Source of the DNA: a virus
Length of the DNA stretch: 55,232 nt
Direction: 5' to 3' (one strand)
Virus record (IMG/VR): IMGVR_UViG_3300011440_000024
Coordinates: 1 to 55,232 of that record
The position numbers were made by a program, and so were the translations under genes. This document shows, piece by piece, positions 46,818 through 53,593 of this stretch. The notes beneath the pieces were generated by a model, which searched no databases, had not been told where the DNA came from, and saw only the letters and a program-made list of their open reading frames with translations. Each line of letters starts with the position of its first letter. Within the stretch, counting starts at the first letter, position 1.

Positions 46818-47335
46818 TATCTATCCCTACCTCCTTTGCACAGTAGATGATTTGTGTTACGTTCGGCGGCTATCTTGTTAGCCTCAATCTCCATGAGATT
46901 ACCTTCGTAAGTGCGACCCCATTCACCATCCGTTTTCTTGTATTCATACTCATGGAACAGATTGATTGACTGTCCAGTTTTCTCAGCAAATCTCTCTGCT
47001 TGCATACAGTGGACTAACTCATGCCATAGAGTTTCACTGGCACTAGACGCTTTCTTATAACGCTGGTTTATCGTTACCCTGTGCCAAGTCTGTCTACTGT
47101 AATGAGTACCTCCAGACCAATTCTTCTTTACTTTCTCACCCTCATCATTGCACTTGTACGCATAGCTAGACATAAACCTGATTCGTACAGGTAGCTTGAT
47201 GCCGAGATAATCTATAGCTGCAAGGATTGCTTCCTCATCTAAACTCCATCCCGCTGCTGCGTCAGTAGGTGGTAGTTGTAGTCTTAAGTGGTCAGCTAAT
47301 TCCTTATCATCTAATGGTTCAAAGTATGACTCCAT
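46817..47335 (-). CDS. Zinc metallopeptidase-like protein (HExxH), 172 aa
   Basis: ETLWHELVHCMQAERF contains a perfect H-E-x-x-H zincin motif in a helix, and a following YEGNLMEIEANKIA could provide the third ligand (Glu) as in gluzincins or SprT/ImmA-like small peptidases. The N-terminus MESYFEPLDDKELADHL belongs to the shared early-protein motif. Length is short for a secreted protease and no signal peptide is present, so it would act inside the host, e.g. on a repressor or host defence protein (inference). Confidence 0.75.
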   Translation of the reverse strand: MESYFEPLDDKELADHLRLQLPPTDAAAGWSLDEEAILAAIDYLGIKLPVRIRFMSSYAYKCNDEGEKVKKNWSGGTHYSRQTWHRVTINQRYKKASSASETLWHELVHCMQAERFAEKTGQSINLFHEYEYKKTDGEWGRTYEGNLMEIEANKIAAERNTNHLLCKGGRDR

Positions 47336-47344
47336 CTTACTTAC

Positions 47345-47551
47345 CTATGGTCGTGGAGGATCGTGGGTATCAGTTTCGTAGTCTTTGTCAATCCGAATTA
47401 TTTCAAAGAAGTTAGGCCAGTTTTCAGCGTTGTTCTTTGCTAGAACGTCGATGGTAAGAGACTCTGCTTCTCTGAAGTTAGTGCAACTCCAAAACATAGT
47501 CCATCTATTACCATCTTCCTTAGTTCTGATGGTTACTTCAAAGTTGTGCAT
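47345..47551 (-). CDS. Hypothetical protein, 68 aa
   Basis: An in-frame ATG at 47608 exists, but AGGAGGT stands nine bases before ATG 47551, so the shorter form (MHNFEVTIRTKEDGNRWTMF) is preferred. Beta strands followed by SLTIDVLAKNNAENWPNFFE and an acidic end. The 168 bases above 47608 hold no gene and no convincing promoter. Confidence 0.6.
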   Translation of the reverse strand: MHNFEVTIRTKEDGNRWTMFWSCTNFREAESLTIDVLAKNNAENWPNFFEIIRIDKDYETDTHDPPRP

Positions 47552-47776
47552 ATGGTCTTTACCTCCTTTCCAAATTGTTCTAAGTGGTATGTCAAATTCA
47601 AGTTGCATAATAACAACGGAAGCTAGCTACAGTGACCGATTGACGAGGGATTGCTTTAGGCATAAAACTTACAGTGTGACAATGCCAAGTTACTAGCGAA
47701 TGCCTGTCTGCTTAGTCGTATGCACCCTTCAATTGTCAATTCAAAATCAGTTTATAACTAGCCTCCATTCTTACTA

Positions 47777-48100
47777 CTACAGCTTGACGATGCGAAGAAA
47801 GGTATCGTCGTCCTTCTTAACTCGGACGAGCCTCCATTCAGTGTTCAAATTCTGCTTCTTCAAAACACCATGCAAAGTTGCATAGAGACTATCCGTAGAC
47901 TTGCCGAAGAACTTAGTACCCTCACGCTCATTAAGAGGGACGATGAATGCCGGAGTATCTGGATTCTTCTTCATGTACTCAGCATATGCCGAAGTAAGAC
48001 CATTGAGAAAAAGTGCTGTCTCACCCTTAGCACTACGACCTGAAAGAGTATCCTGAATTTCCTGTTCATCGGTAATCGGCTCAAACATAAGTGCGCTCAT
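47777..48100 (-). CDS. Early protein with FEPITDEQ N-terminus (RSKGEY family), 107 aa
   Basis: ATG 48100 follows AGGAGGG by five bases; an in-frame ATG 25 codons earlier (48175) also has an SD (AAAGGAG), so two forms may be made. Paralog of the protein at 40105-40398: both show S-x-R-S-x-K-G-E near residue 25, a G-K-[SK]-x-x-S helix and a final basic strand pair. A 19-bp inverted repeat lies directly upstream of the longer start. Confidence 0.72.
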   Translation of the reverse strand: MSALMFEPITDEQEIQDTLSGRSAKGETALFLNGLTSAYAEYMKKNPDTPAFIVPLNEREGTKFFGKSTDSLYATLHGVLKKQNLNTEWRLVRVKKDDDTFLRIVKL

Positions 48101-48198
48101 TTCAACCCTCCTTTCTGTTTCTGCGCGGTCGGTGTAAGTATGCTCCATTCGGAGCAACTTTGATACATCAGCCATTGATTTATCTTACTCCTTTCCAA

Positions 48199-48300
48199 TA
48201 GACTGAATTAGCCGTAGCGTAGGATTCGCCAGTTGCCATACACCTAGAATCATAATATAGCGAGCGCAGCTAGTACCTGATCTACGGCTAATTCAGTCTA
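48199..48300. repeat. 19-bp perfect inverted repeat with 64-base loop
   Basis: TAGACTGAATTAGCCGTAG (48199-48217) is repeated in reverse complement at 48282-48300. Reading leftward, the first arm begins exactly with the TAG stop of the gene at 48298 and the second arm ends 18 bases before the long-form ATG region of the next gene, just upstream of its SD. No T-run follows, so it is not a standard terminator; an RNase III-type processing site is the closest known analogy. Confidence 0.85.
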
Positions 48301-48504
48301 CCGATTGGTTGTATAAGTCCCATCTGGATTTATGCTGAAGTATTCCATACCTGAAGGATTGTCAACCAGTACATAATATCCTGTTACCTCAGTGTTATCA
48401 GCACAATCACTTGTGAACTCTACTCCTGAAAGTGCATCCAAAGACAATGCTGCTAGTCTCTGAATTTGCTCAGTCGTCAGATACATCTGTCCTTTGCCTT
48501 GCAT
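48298..48504 (-). CDS. Hypothetical protein, paralog of the 45731 gene, 68 aa
   Basis: ATG 48504 lies nine bases after AAGGAG and is preferred over a GTG (48513) that would be too close. YLTTEQIQRLAALSLDALSG, then TGYYVLVDNPSGMEYFSINP ending PDGTYTTNR. Its TAG stop is the first codon of the 19-bp inverted repeat. Confidence 0.62.
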   Translation of the reverse strand: MQGKGQMYLTTEQIQRLAALSLDALSGVEFTSDCADNTEVTGYYVLVDNPSGMEYFSINPDGTYTTNR

Positions 48505-48559
48505 CTTCTTCACGCTCCTTACTCGACTAAGTAGAGAGTACCATCTTTCGCTCGTTGTG

Positions 48560-48760
48560 TCAAGTGCGTACTGCTGTAAGTTGAAGGTCTGTCAACCAGG
48601 GGTGCCGATACAATTGTGATGCTTCGTACCTATCTTTGCACTCAATCCTATATTGACCATTCTCGTTTACGATAACGATTTCTGATTTGTCTGTGTCAGG
48701 ATTCCAGAATAGTTCTACAATTGAATCCTGCCAGACTCTAGAAGAAAGGGTCTGTAGCAT
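48560..48760 (-). CDS. Hypothetical protein, 66 aa
   Basis: VELFWNPDTDKSEIVIVNEN, GQYRIECKDRYEASQLYRHP: a small three-strand/one-helix protein. No family recognised. Confidence 0.58.
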   Translation of the reverse strand: MLQTLSSRVWQDSIVELFWNPDTDKSEIVIVNENGQYRIECKDRYEASQLYRHPWLTDLQLTAVRT

Positions 48761-48769
48761 TGGTTATCA

Positions 48770-49000
48770 CTAGTCCATTCTACGATCATAGTTCTTGAAG
48801 GTAGCATACATCGTGAAATCTACATCGTCCAATGTTGCTAGAAGGTCTTGTCTAAGACTTTCGTGGAGGCGTCTCTCTTCCTCCCATATCGAAAGTATCT
48901 TAGGTGCGAGTCTTGCAACCGCGATTACTTCGTCAGTACCTTTGCAACGTCCAAAGTCTACTGATTCGTACAGATCGGTCGCGGATCGCAAAGTTATCAT
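48770..49000 (-). CDS. Hypothetical helical protein, 76 aa
   Basis: ATG 49000 with GGGAG seven bases upstream is preferred over TTG 49003. Contains DEVIAVARLAPKILSIWEEE and RRLHESLRQDLLATLDDVDF. Mostly helical; unknown. Confidence 0.6.
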   Translation of the reverse strand: MITLRSATDLYESVDFGRCKGTDEVIAVARLAPKILSIWEEERRLHESLRQDLLATLDDVDFTMYATFKNYDRRMD

Positions 49001-49219
49001 CAAATCACTCCCATATGTGAGATATACGACAATTACGACAATAGATGATTGGGCTTTTCTGTAAATCTACGAATATCTAGAATTATCACTTTTTATCTAT
49101 ACATACTTAGTAGTAGTAGGTAGTAGTTACTAGTAGTAATTAGTTCACTGAATTTAGTGCGAGTGTTTACAAGGATGCATAGAAAAGTGGTACTGACCAC
49201 TCATGGATATTCGCGATTT
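49001..49219 (-). other. AT-rich intergenic region with TAG repeats and weak terminator
   Basis: No credible ORF. Contains a TAGTAG-rich stretch (about 49110-49140), and a 6-bp hairpin AGTGGT/ACCACT (49186-49201) followed leftward by TTTT, a weak terminator for the 23-residue gene. The TAG tract and AT-rich flank (ATCTATACATACTTAG) could hold regulatory sites. Confidence 0.4.
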
Positions 49220-49291
49220 CTAAAAGAGCGTTACAATGTACATTAGCGCGAGGAAACCAGCTACGCTAAACAGGATATTTCCGATTGTCAT
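49220..49291 (-). CDS. Tiny single-TM protein, 23 aa
   Basis: ORF MTIGNILFSVAGFLALMYIV ending TLF, one membrane helix and nothing more. It starts three bases after the stop of the upstream gene with a weak GTGAG in front. Size alone makes coding uncertain, but similar micro-proteins occur at 32979 and 22850. Confidence 0.42.
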   Translation of the reverse strand: MTIGNILFSVAGFLALMYIVTLF

Positions 49292-49293
49292 TG

Positions 49294-49566
49294 TTATCTC
49301 ACTTTCGCATGGTTGATTTCTAGAATGGCTGCGTAATCTACTAGGGTGGTATACGGTCGTCCGGCTGCTATCACTACGTCAGGGATGGATGCTATTTCAC
49401 GCTCTGCATGAACGTGTTCAATACAACGAAACTCTACTTTGACGCCACCGGATGGAGGATCATTACGATAACTAACGATTCCATACTCGGCGCAACCGGA
49501 GTGGTTGCATTGGCGTAGTCTCTTATACTCGCCTATATTCTTGCACTTGTACTTGGCTCGCTTCAT
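49294..49566 (-). CDS. Zinc-binding protein, 90 aa
   Basis: Two adjacent ATGs (49569, 49566) follow AAAGG. The frame continues upstream to a GTG inside the 20-bp hairpin loop but that part is the repeat itself. Sequence: MKRAKYKCKNIGEYKRLRQC then NHSGCAEYGIVSYR and KVEFRCIEHVHAERE; C-x(n)-C-x3-C and C-x-x-H-x-H suggest one zinc ion. Unknown function. Confidence 0.62.
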   Translation of the reverse strand: MKRAKYKCKNIGEYKRLRQCNHSGCAEYGIVSYRNDPPSGGVKVEFRCIEHVHAEREIASIPDVVIAAGRPYTTLVDYAAILEINHAKVR

Positions 49567-49582
49567 CATTACCTTTCTGGCG

Positions 49583-49660
49583 TAGGGATAACTAAGCCTA
49601 GTGCAGTATGCCCGTGTTGACTCTATTGAATCCACGGTGGACTAGGCTTAGTTATCCCTA
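49583..49660. repeat. 20-bp perfect inverted repeat with 38-base loop
   Basis: TAGGGATAACTAAGCCTAGT (49583-49602) is repeated in reverse complement at 49641-49660; the loop has an inner CCGTG/CACGG helix. Leftward, the first arm begins with the TAG stop of the gene at 49658 and the second arm ends 14 bases before the next ATG, just before its SD. Same design as the repeat at 48199-48300: both arms start TAG, share AAyTAaGCC-like sequence and end TAG. Confidence 0.87.
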
Positions 49661-49852
49661 GTCCTTGAACCTGAGCCTTGCACCTCTTGCGAGTGCGGCG
49701 TCGCGCATTGAGGCTGTATCATCGAGGGTAAGTTTCACACTTCGTTCTCTAGGTGTAGTCGGCTGCTTATATCGGCTTGATTGCCACCGGCGAGATACTC
49801 TCACCGCTCCCGCGTATGGGATCATACCGTCGCGATCATATTGATGTCTCAT
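49658..49852 (-). CDS. Small basic protein, first gene of leftward arm, 64 aa
   Basis: AAGGAG stands seven bases before ATG 49852. Rich in Arg/Lys (VRVSRRWQSSRYKQPTTPRE; ALARGARLRFKD). As the first leftward gene behind a promoter it is probably expressed at once and may bind nucleic acid or host RNA polymerase (inference). Its TAG stop opens the 20-bp inverted repeat. Confidence 0.6.
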   Translation of the reverse strand: MRHQYDRDGMIPYAGAVRVSRRWQSSRYKQPTTPRERSVKLTLDDTASMRDAALARGARLRFKD

Positions 49853-49888
49853 AGCTACTCTCCTTTATCGACTTCTTTCTCATACCCA

Positions 49889-49918
49889 ACACTAGGTACT
49901 CTAATCGACGAATCGCAA
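49889..49918 (-). promoter_or_regulatory. Candidate leftward early promoter
   Basis: TTGCGA (49918-49913), 18-base spacer, TAGTGT (49894-49889). The -10 is identical to the promoter at 39.8 kb; the -35 is weaker. It is the only plausible source of transcription for the first leftward genes. Confidence 0.5.
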
Positions 49919-49964
49919 ATAATGGGCGACCGTTTCCTAATATCTCCAAGAGTGATTTTTGGTT

Positions 49965-49993
49965 TTTACAATTACGCTACTTATACGTAATGT
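49965..49993 (+). promoter_or_regulatory. Candidate rightward promoter
   Basis: TTTACA (49965-49970), 17-base spacer, TAATGT (49988-49993), giving a start near 50000 and a leader of about 27 bases containing a CCCG/CGGG hairpin. Faces away from the leftward promoter at 49.9 kb and would feed the rightward genes. Confidence 0.55.
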
Positions 49994-50026
49994 GCATCAC
50001 GCCCGGTACTCGGGTACGATCTCACC

Positions 50027-50425
50027 ATGAGCGAAAAAGCGAAAGACCCCAATAACGATGCAGAACCACTTTTCGAGTCGATTGACCTTTCAGCAGAAGT
50101 CGCAGAAGATGAATCGCTGAAAGCATATCGTCTCGCATTGCAACAAGAATGGGAAGAAAAGACCAATCCTAGTAATGCACGTGAAGCCGCTAAAATTGCT
50201 AAAGAGCAGATTAGAAAGGATGCTCCCCATTACCTTGCAAATATGCGAGGTCTAGCAATGGGTGCAATTTCAGAGAGTGTTAAATACCAGGCTAATAAGT
50301 ATCTGCTCGATGCTGTTCTATTGCCTGGTGGCGCAGGAGCTAAGGATACTCTTAGTGAACTACTCGAAGAACTCGATGATGCAAGCAACAGCCAAAGTAA
50401 AGATAAAGACCCCACAAATTCATAG
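50027..50425 (+). CDS. Small terminase subunit candidate, 132 aa
   Basis: Helical protein with TNPSNAREAAKIAKEQIRKD, APHYLANMRGLAMGAISESV and YQANKYLLDAVLLPG; the helix followed by R-x-x-A-x-x-x-L-L-D-type end resembles small terminase oligomerisation regions of actinophages. First rightward gene of the late arm, the normal place for the small subunit, but separated from terL by many accessory genes. The ATG has no clear SD. An alternative is a simple helical accessory protein. Confidence 0.48.
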   Translation: MSEKAKDPNNDAEPLFESIDLSAEVAEDESLKAYRLALQQEWEEKTNPSNAREAAKIAKEQIRKDAPHYLANMRGLAMGAISESVKYQANKYLLDAVLLPGGAGAKDTLSELLEELDDASNSQSKDKDPTNS

Positions 50426-50442
50426 ATAGCTAGGAGCAATTA

Positions 50443-50838
50443 ATGCCCAGATTGCATTTAGTAGTTGGTCCCGTTGGTATCGGTCCTACCAATAACTTCA
50501 CCTTTGATATGACACGACCAGCTAGGCATTGTGGCATTTGCGGAGACAGCTTCCAACCTTGGCTTGCTCGCACAGACGAGTATTTAACCGACGGTGAAGT
50601 TCAGCTAGCCGTCCAAATTGAGATTGAAGAGTGGAGGCGTAATCATCGCAAAAAGCATACTGAGGCTGAACAAAAAGCACTAACAGATTCAGGTAATATG
50701 ATGACACCTGAAGCTGCACTAAGATTGATCCCTCTAGGAATCTATCCTATTGGCGATATGCTTGTAGATGAGGATATTGCTCAGGCAGGACGAGAAGCAC
50801 CTAGAGGACCTTTTAATGACGTTCCGGATTTTCTATAA
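50443..50838 (+). CDS. Zinc-finger-type protein, 131 aa
   Basis: HCGICGDSFQPW carries C-x-x-C and EEWRRNHRKKH provides H-x4-H about 40 residues later, so a C2H2 site is possible. The C-terminus (RLIPLGIYPIGDMLVDEDIA) is hydrophobic then acidic. AGGAG precedes ATG 50443. Neighbours suggest a virion-linked or packaging accessory role. Confidence 0.6.
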   Translation: MPRLHLVVGPVGIGPTNNFTFDMTRPARHCGICGDSFQPWLARTDEYLTDGEVQLAVQIEIEEWRRNHRKKHTEAEQKALTDSGNMMTPEAALRLIPLGIYPIGDMLVDEDIAQAGREAPRGPFNDVPDFL

Positions 50839-50873
50839 CAGTTGTAATCACAAGATTACTAAGGAGGGCTGCA

Positions 50874-51338
50874 TTGTTTTACGAAGTGGTGTATGAGACA
50901 GGAGTTAACTCTATTATGCAAGTCGATAGCGAAGAGGAAGCTCTCAACGCAATCGCAGAACAACATCGACGTGCAAAAGTAGGAGAACTAGCAGGACCGC
51001 AGGGAGGGCCAGCAACAAGAGTAGTTAAGGCTTTCAAGTATTCACAGCATCCTAATGAGTGGAACCCTGGCGATACTCTTACCAAGGATGAACTTAAGAA
51101 AACTCTACCTAAGCTCATTGATGCGTTGAGTGATGAAAACGGCGTCGTACCTGTGGGGGTCTTGGCAGTAGAGGTACGCGGTTTAACTCATCCAATGCTA
51201 AATGCGTCAGAAGTACATGGATCGAACTTCCGTATGGAAGAAGAGGGTGTAGTTACTAGTGGCGACATTGAAGTTAAGGCCGACGAACTTCAAGCTGCTA
51301 AACAGCCGCCTAAGCGAACTGACGAGCTAGGACAGTAG
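50874..51338 (+). CDS. Putative virion-linked protein, 154 aa (TTG start)
   Basis: TTG 50874 is preceded by AAGGAGGGC, a strong SD that fixes the start. A small N-terminal alpha/beta part (FYEVVYETGVNSIMQVDSEE, EEALNAIAEQHRRAKVGEL) with V-V-K-A-x-K-Y-S-x-H-P resembles small head proteins of actinophages that follow the terminase region. Gln/Lys-rich end. Function unknown. Confidence 0.62.
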   Translation: MFYEVVYETGVNSIMQVDSEEEALNAIAEQHRRAKVGELAGPQGGPATRVVKAFKYSQHPNEWNPGDTLTKDELKKTLPKLIDALSDENGVVPVGVLAVEVRGLTHPMLNASEVHGSNFRMEEEGVVTSGDIEVKADELQAAKQPPKRTDELGQ

Positions 51339-51347
51339 AGGAATTAT

Positions 51348-51842
51348 ATGGCAACTATCGTATTTCAGCCAATGTCACAATTGGTTACCGATTTTGTTCT
51401 CGGTAACTCAGGAACGGAAACGCCTCCAGCATCATGGACAATGGGACTAAGTACAACTGTAGTTGGTTCAGGTTCAAACATGATGCGAAACAGTGTTTGG
51501 TCTGTAACAATTTCAGGATCAAACGTTAATGAGATCGGTTCGGGTACGGCAAACGGTTATGCACGTCAGACAATTGCACGAACTATCGCACAGGGTGGAA
51601 TTGACTGGGGAACGTCAACGTTCGATAACACGTTCTCTACAGGTGGTCAATCTACTTCTGCCGATCAGGTAACCTTTACATTCTCAGGAGCACCATCACC
51701 TAACGGTGCAAACTCTTGGGCACTTACACAAGGTTCTACAATTAACGCCGGCGATCTATTCTTTGCTGCTGACACGGCAGCTCTAAGAACATTCGCAACA
51801 GGCGATACTGAAAAAGTAGTGGCAACACTCAAGGCAGGTTAG
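51348..51842 (+). CDS. Beta-rich virion accessory protein, 164 aa
   Basis: Sequence such as MATIVFQPMSQLVTDFVLGN, WTMGLSTTVVGSGSNMMRNS and NTFSTGGQSTSADQVTFTFS, low in charge and high in Ser/Thr/Gly, is typical of phage decoration or fibre proteins. It closely resembles the phage structural proteins with the G-L-S-T-x-x-V pattern found near capsid genes. No TM or signal peptide. Confidence 0.65.
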   Translation: MATIVFQPMSQLVTDFVLGNSGTETPPASWTMGLSTTVVGSGSNMMRNSVWSVTISGSNVNEIGSGTANGYARQTIARTIAQGGIDWGTSTFDNTFSTGGQSTSADQVTFTFSGAPSPNGANSWALTQGSTINAGDLFFAADTAALRTFATGDTEKVVATLKAG

Positions 51843-51846
51843 TTAA

Positions 51847-52038
51847 ATGGCAAATTTCGATTTCTTTAGTACAGGGTCATATACAGGATCAGGAACTAAT
51901 CCATTTCATTGGGGTAATAGTTATGATTACAATACGCCGATTAGACAGGTTGATAAACCTCTATCACGTAAGCAAGTCCAACAAGAGAACCTACAAACGA
52001 TCCGTCAACGTGAAGTAATGAAGAGGGGTCGTAAGTAA
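51847..52038 (+). CDS. Hypothetical Gly/Asn/Tyr-rich protein, 63 aa
   Basis: Aromatic, low-complexity N-terminus (FDFFSTGSYTGSGTNPFHWG) and a basic Gln-rich helix (SRKQVQQENLQTIRQREVMK). TAATG overlap with the next gene. Could link structural proteins. Unknown. Confidence 0.6.
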   Translation: MANFDFFSTGSYTGSGTNPFHWGNSYDYNTPIRQVDKPLSRKQVQQENLQTIRQREVMKRGRK

Positions 52039-52589
52039 TGGCACATGGCCCATTTAAGCAGATTATTGATGGTTCAATCCTTTCGGACAACCTTGCAGAT
52101 ATTGCACCGACTGCGGAAGCTGCACTATGGCCTGTTGCCGATTATTCTGGTATTGGGCCAAACGTACTAAGATCAGGACAAATTCTCCATGTGAAGGCAT
52201 GGGGAGTAATGGATACGCCTGCTGCTTCACAGGGCAACATTACTATTACACCTAGATGGGGAACTACTACAGGTGGTGTTACTCTAGGAGCATCGGCTGC
52301 TACCGCACTTGCAGCATCGGCAACCAATCAACCTTGGCGTCTTGAATACACGCTGATGGTTCGTAAGGTTGGTCTGTCAGGACTCAATACAAAAGTAGTT
52401 GGCAATGGTTTCTTCGTTGGTGCAGTTGCACTAATTGCAGCATCCACAGGTAATACCATTGTGTTCGGCTCAACAGCAGAAGCGTCTATTGATGCTCATT
52501 CTGCTGGTGGTATCTTTATGGGTGTTACCGTTGGTATCTCCACTGACCTTATCACGGTCATGGGAGTTATCATGGAAACGTGGAACTAA
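52038..52589 (+). CDS. Beta-rich virion protein, 183 aa
   Basis: NITITPRWGTTTGGVTLGAS, WRLEYTLMVRKVGLSGLNTK and GFFVGAVALIAASTG indicate a jelly-roll. It resembles trimeric receptor-binding or head-fibre domains in which each strand pair ends in G-x-T. Located in a run of similar proteins. Name not assignable. Confidence 0.65.
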   Translation: MAHGPFKQIIDGSILSDNLADIAPTAEAALWPVADYSGIGPNVLRSGQILHVKAWGVMDTPAASQGNITITPRWGTTTGGVTLGASAATALAASATNQPWRLEYTLMVRKVGLSGLNTKVVGNGFFVGAVALIAASTGNTIVFGSTAEASIDAHSAGGIFMGVTVGISTDLITVMGVIMETWN

Positions 52590-52603
52590 GGCTAAGGTAG
52601 AGT

Positions 52604-53104
52604 ATGAGTGGTGGATTGCATGGTGTTTCATTCGTAAAGGATGGACTGTTTTCTGCCTATGCAGTTATTCAGGATGAGAAATCGAGTGGTACTGGCGGTG
52701 GAACATTTACTTCAGGGGCGTGGCAGACTCGTGATTTGAATACAGAACATTTCGATCCTTTTGATCTTGTAACCATTGCATCTAACAGGTTTACAATACA
52801 GGCCGGACGCTATTTTATTAAAGCTAAAGCTCCTGCTTGGAATGTTAACTCTCATGTAGCCAAATTATTTAACTTTACAGATACGGTTGATGTAGAGATA
52901 GGTAGTGTTCAACAGGCTACTGCAAGTGCAAACTCAGCACAGACTTACTCAGAAGTATTAGCTAGAATTGATATCTCAACAGCCAAAGCATACGAAATTC
53001 GTCATCAATGTGATACTACTAAAACAAATGATGGCTTTGGTGTCTCAATGGCTATAGGCGCAGTAGAGATTTACACTGTTATTGAGATATGGAAAGAAGC
53101 ATAA
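52604..53104 (+). CDS. C1q/TNF-like trimeric jelly-roll protein, 166 aa
   Basis: SSGTGGGTFTSGAWQTRDLN, then FDPFDLVTIASNRFTIQAGR-YFIKAKAPAWN and a late AIGAVEIYTVIEIWKEA strand. The order (Gly/Thr-rich loop, W-x-x-R-x-L-N, the F-x-L-x-A-G-x-Y strand) is that of C1q-like fibre-tip domains, common in phage head fibres. Probably surface-exposed and ligand-binding. Confidence 0.7.
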   Translation: MSGGLHGVSFVKDGLFSAYAVIQDEKSSGTGGGTFTSGAWQTRDLNTEHFDPFDLVTIASNRFTIQAGRYFIKAKAPAWNVNSHVAKLFNFTDTVDVEIGSVQQATASANSAQTYSEVLARIDISTAKAYEIRHQCDTTKTNDGFGVSMAIGAVEIYTVIEIWKEA

Positions 53105-53136
53105 AATGCCACAGAACAAACGGTTGCTAAGATACT

Positions 53137-53583
53137 ATGCCTGCTGAGTCACAATACTCATACGAACCATCTGCTCGTAAGATCGACTACGTAGAAAAAA
53201 CATCCGATACTACAATTTCTGCAACTAGCGCTGCAACTGCTGATACTTGTATTACTAGTAGTCCAATTGTTTACCCCGGCGGTATGGAAATTTGCATTGA
53301 AATATATTCTCCTTCGCTCGTTCCTTCCGGGAGCAACAGCGCCGACCTTATTGTAACCTTATGGGAAGATTCTACCGATCTAGGAATCATTGGTCAGACT
53401 GGTACAACGGCTGCATCACCGCCGTCATTTTCAAGCATGTTTGCTCGTATGTTTCGGACTCCATCTGCGGGTTCACATACTTATATTGTTAAAGCGTGGC
53501 GTACTGTAGGTAATGGGACTTTCTCTGGTGGAACTGGTGGAGCAGGATATATAGCTGCCTATATGAGAATTACGAAAGCATAG
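53137..53583 (+). CDS. Beta-rich virion protein, 148 aa
   Basis: KTSDTTISATSAATADTCIT, GMEICIEIYSPSLVP and SAGSHTYIVKAWRTVGNGTF are strand-rich with a jelly-roll look. A 13-codon ORF (53106-53147) overlaps its start and may couple translation to the gene before. No family named. Confidence 0.62.
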   Translation: MPAESQYSYEPSARKIDYVEKTSDTTISATSAATADTCITSSPIVYPGGMEICIEIYSPSLVPSGSNSADLIVTLWEDSTDLGIIGQTGTTAASPPSFSSMFARMFRTPSAGSHTYIVKAWRTVGNGTFSGGTGGAGYIAAYMRITKA

Positions 53584-53593
53584 TAGGTCACTA

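Noticed and set aside
47609-47776. Leftward promoter TTGACA at about 47730
   Set aside because: A good -35-like hexamer exists, but no acceptable -10 lies 16-18 bases downstream.
49100-49145. CRISPR-like or iteron array in the TAGTAG tract
   Set aside because: The repeats are 3-base units without spacers of constant length; a short low-complexity tract is the simpler reading.
49583-49602. Homing-endonuclease (I-SceI-type) target because of TAGGGATAA
   Set aside because: Only the first half of that site is present and the sequence is fully explained as an arm of the inverted repeat.
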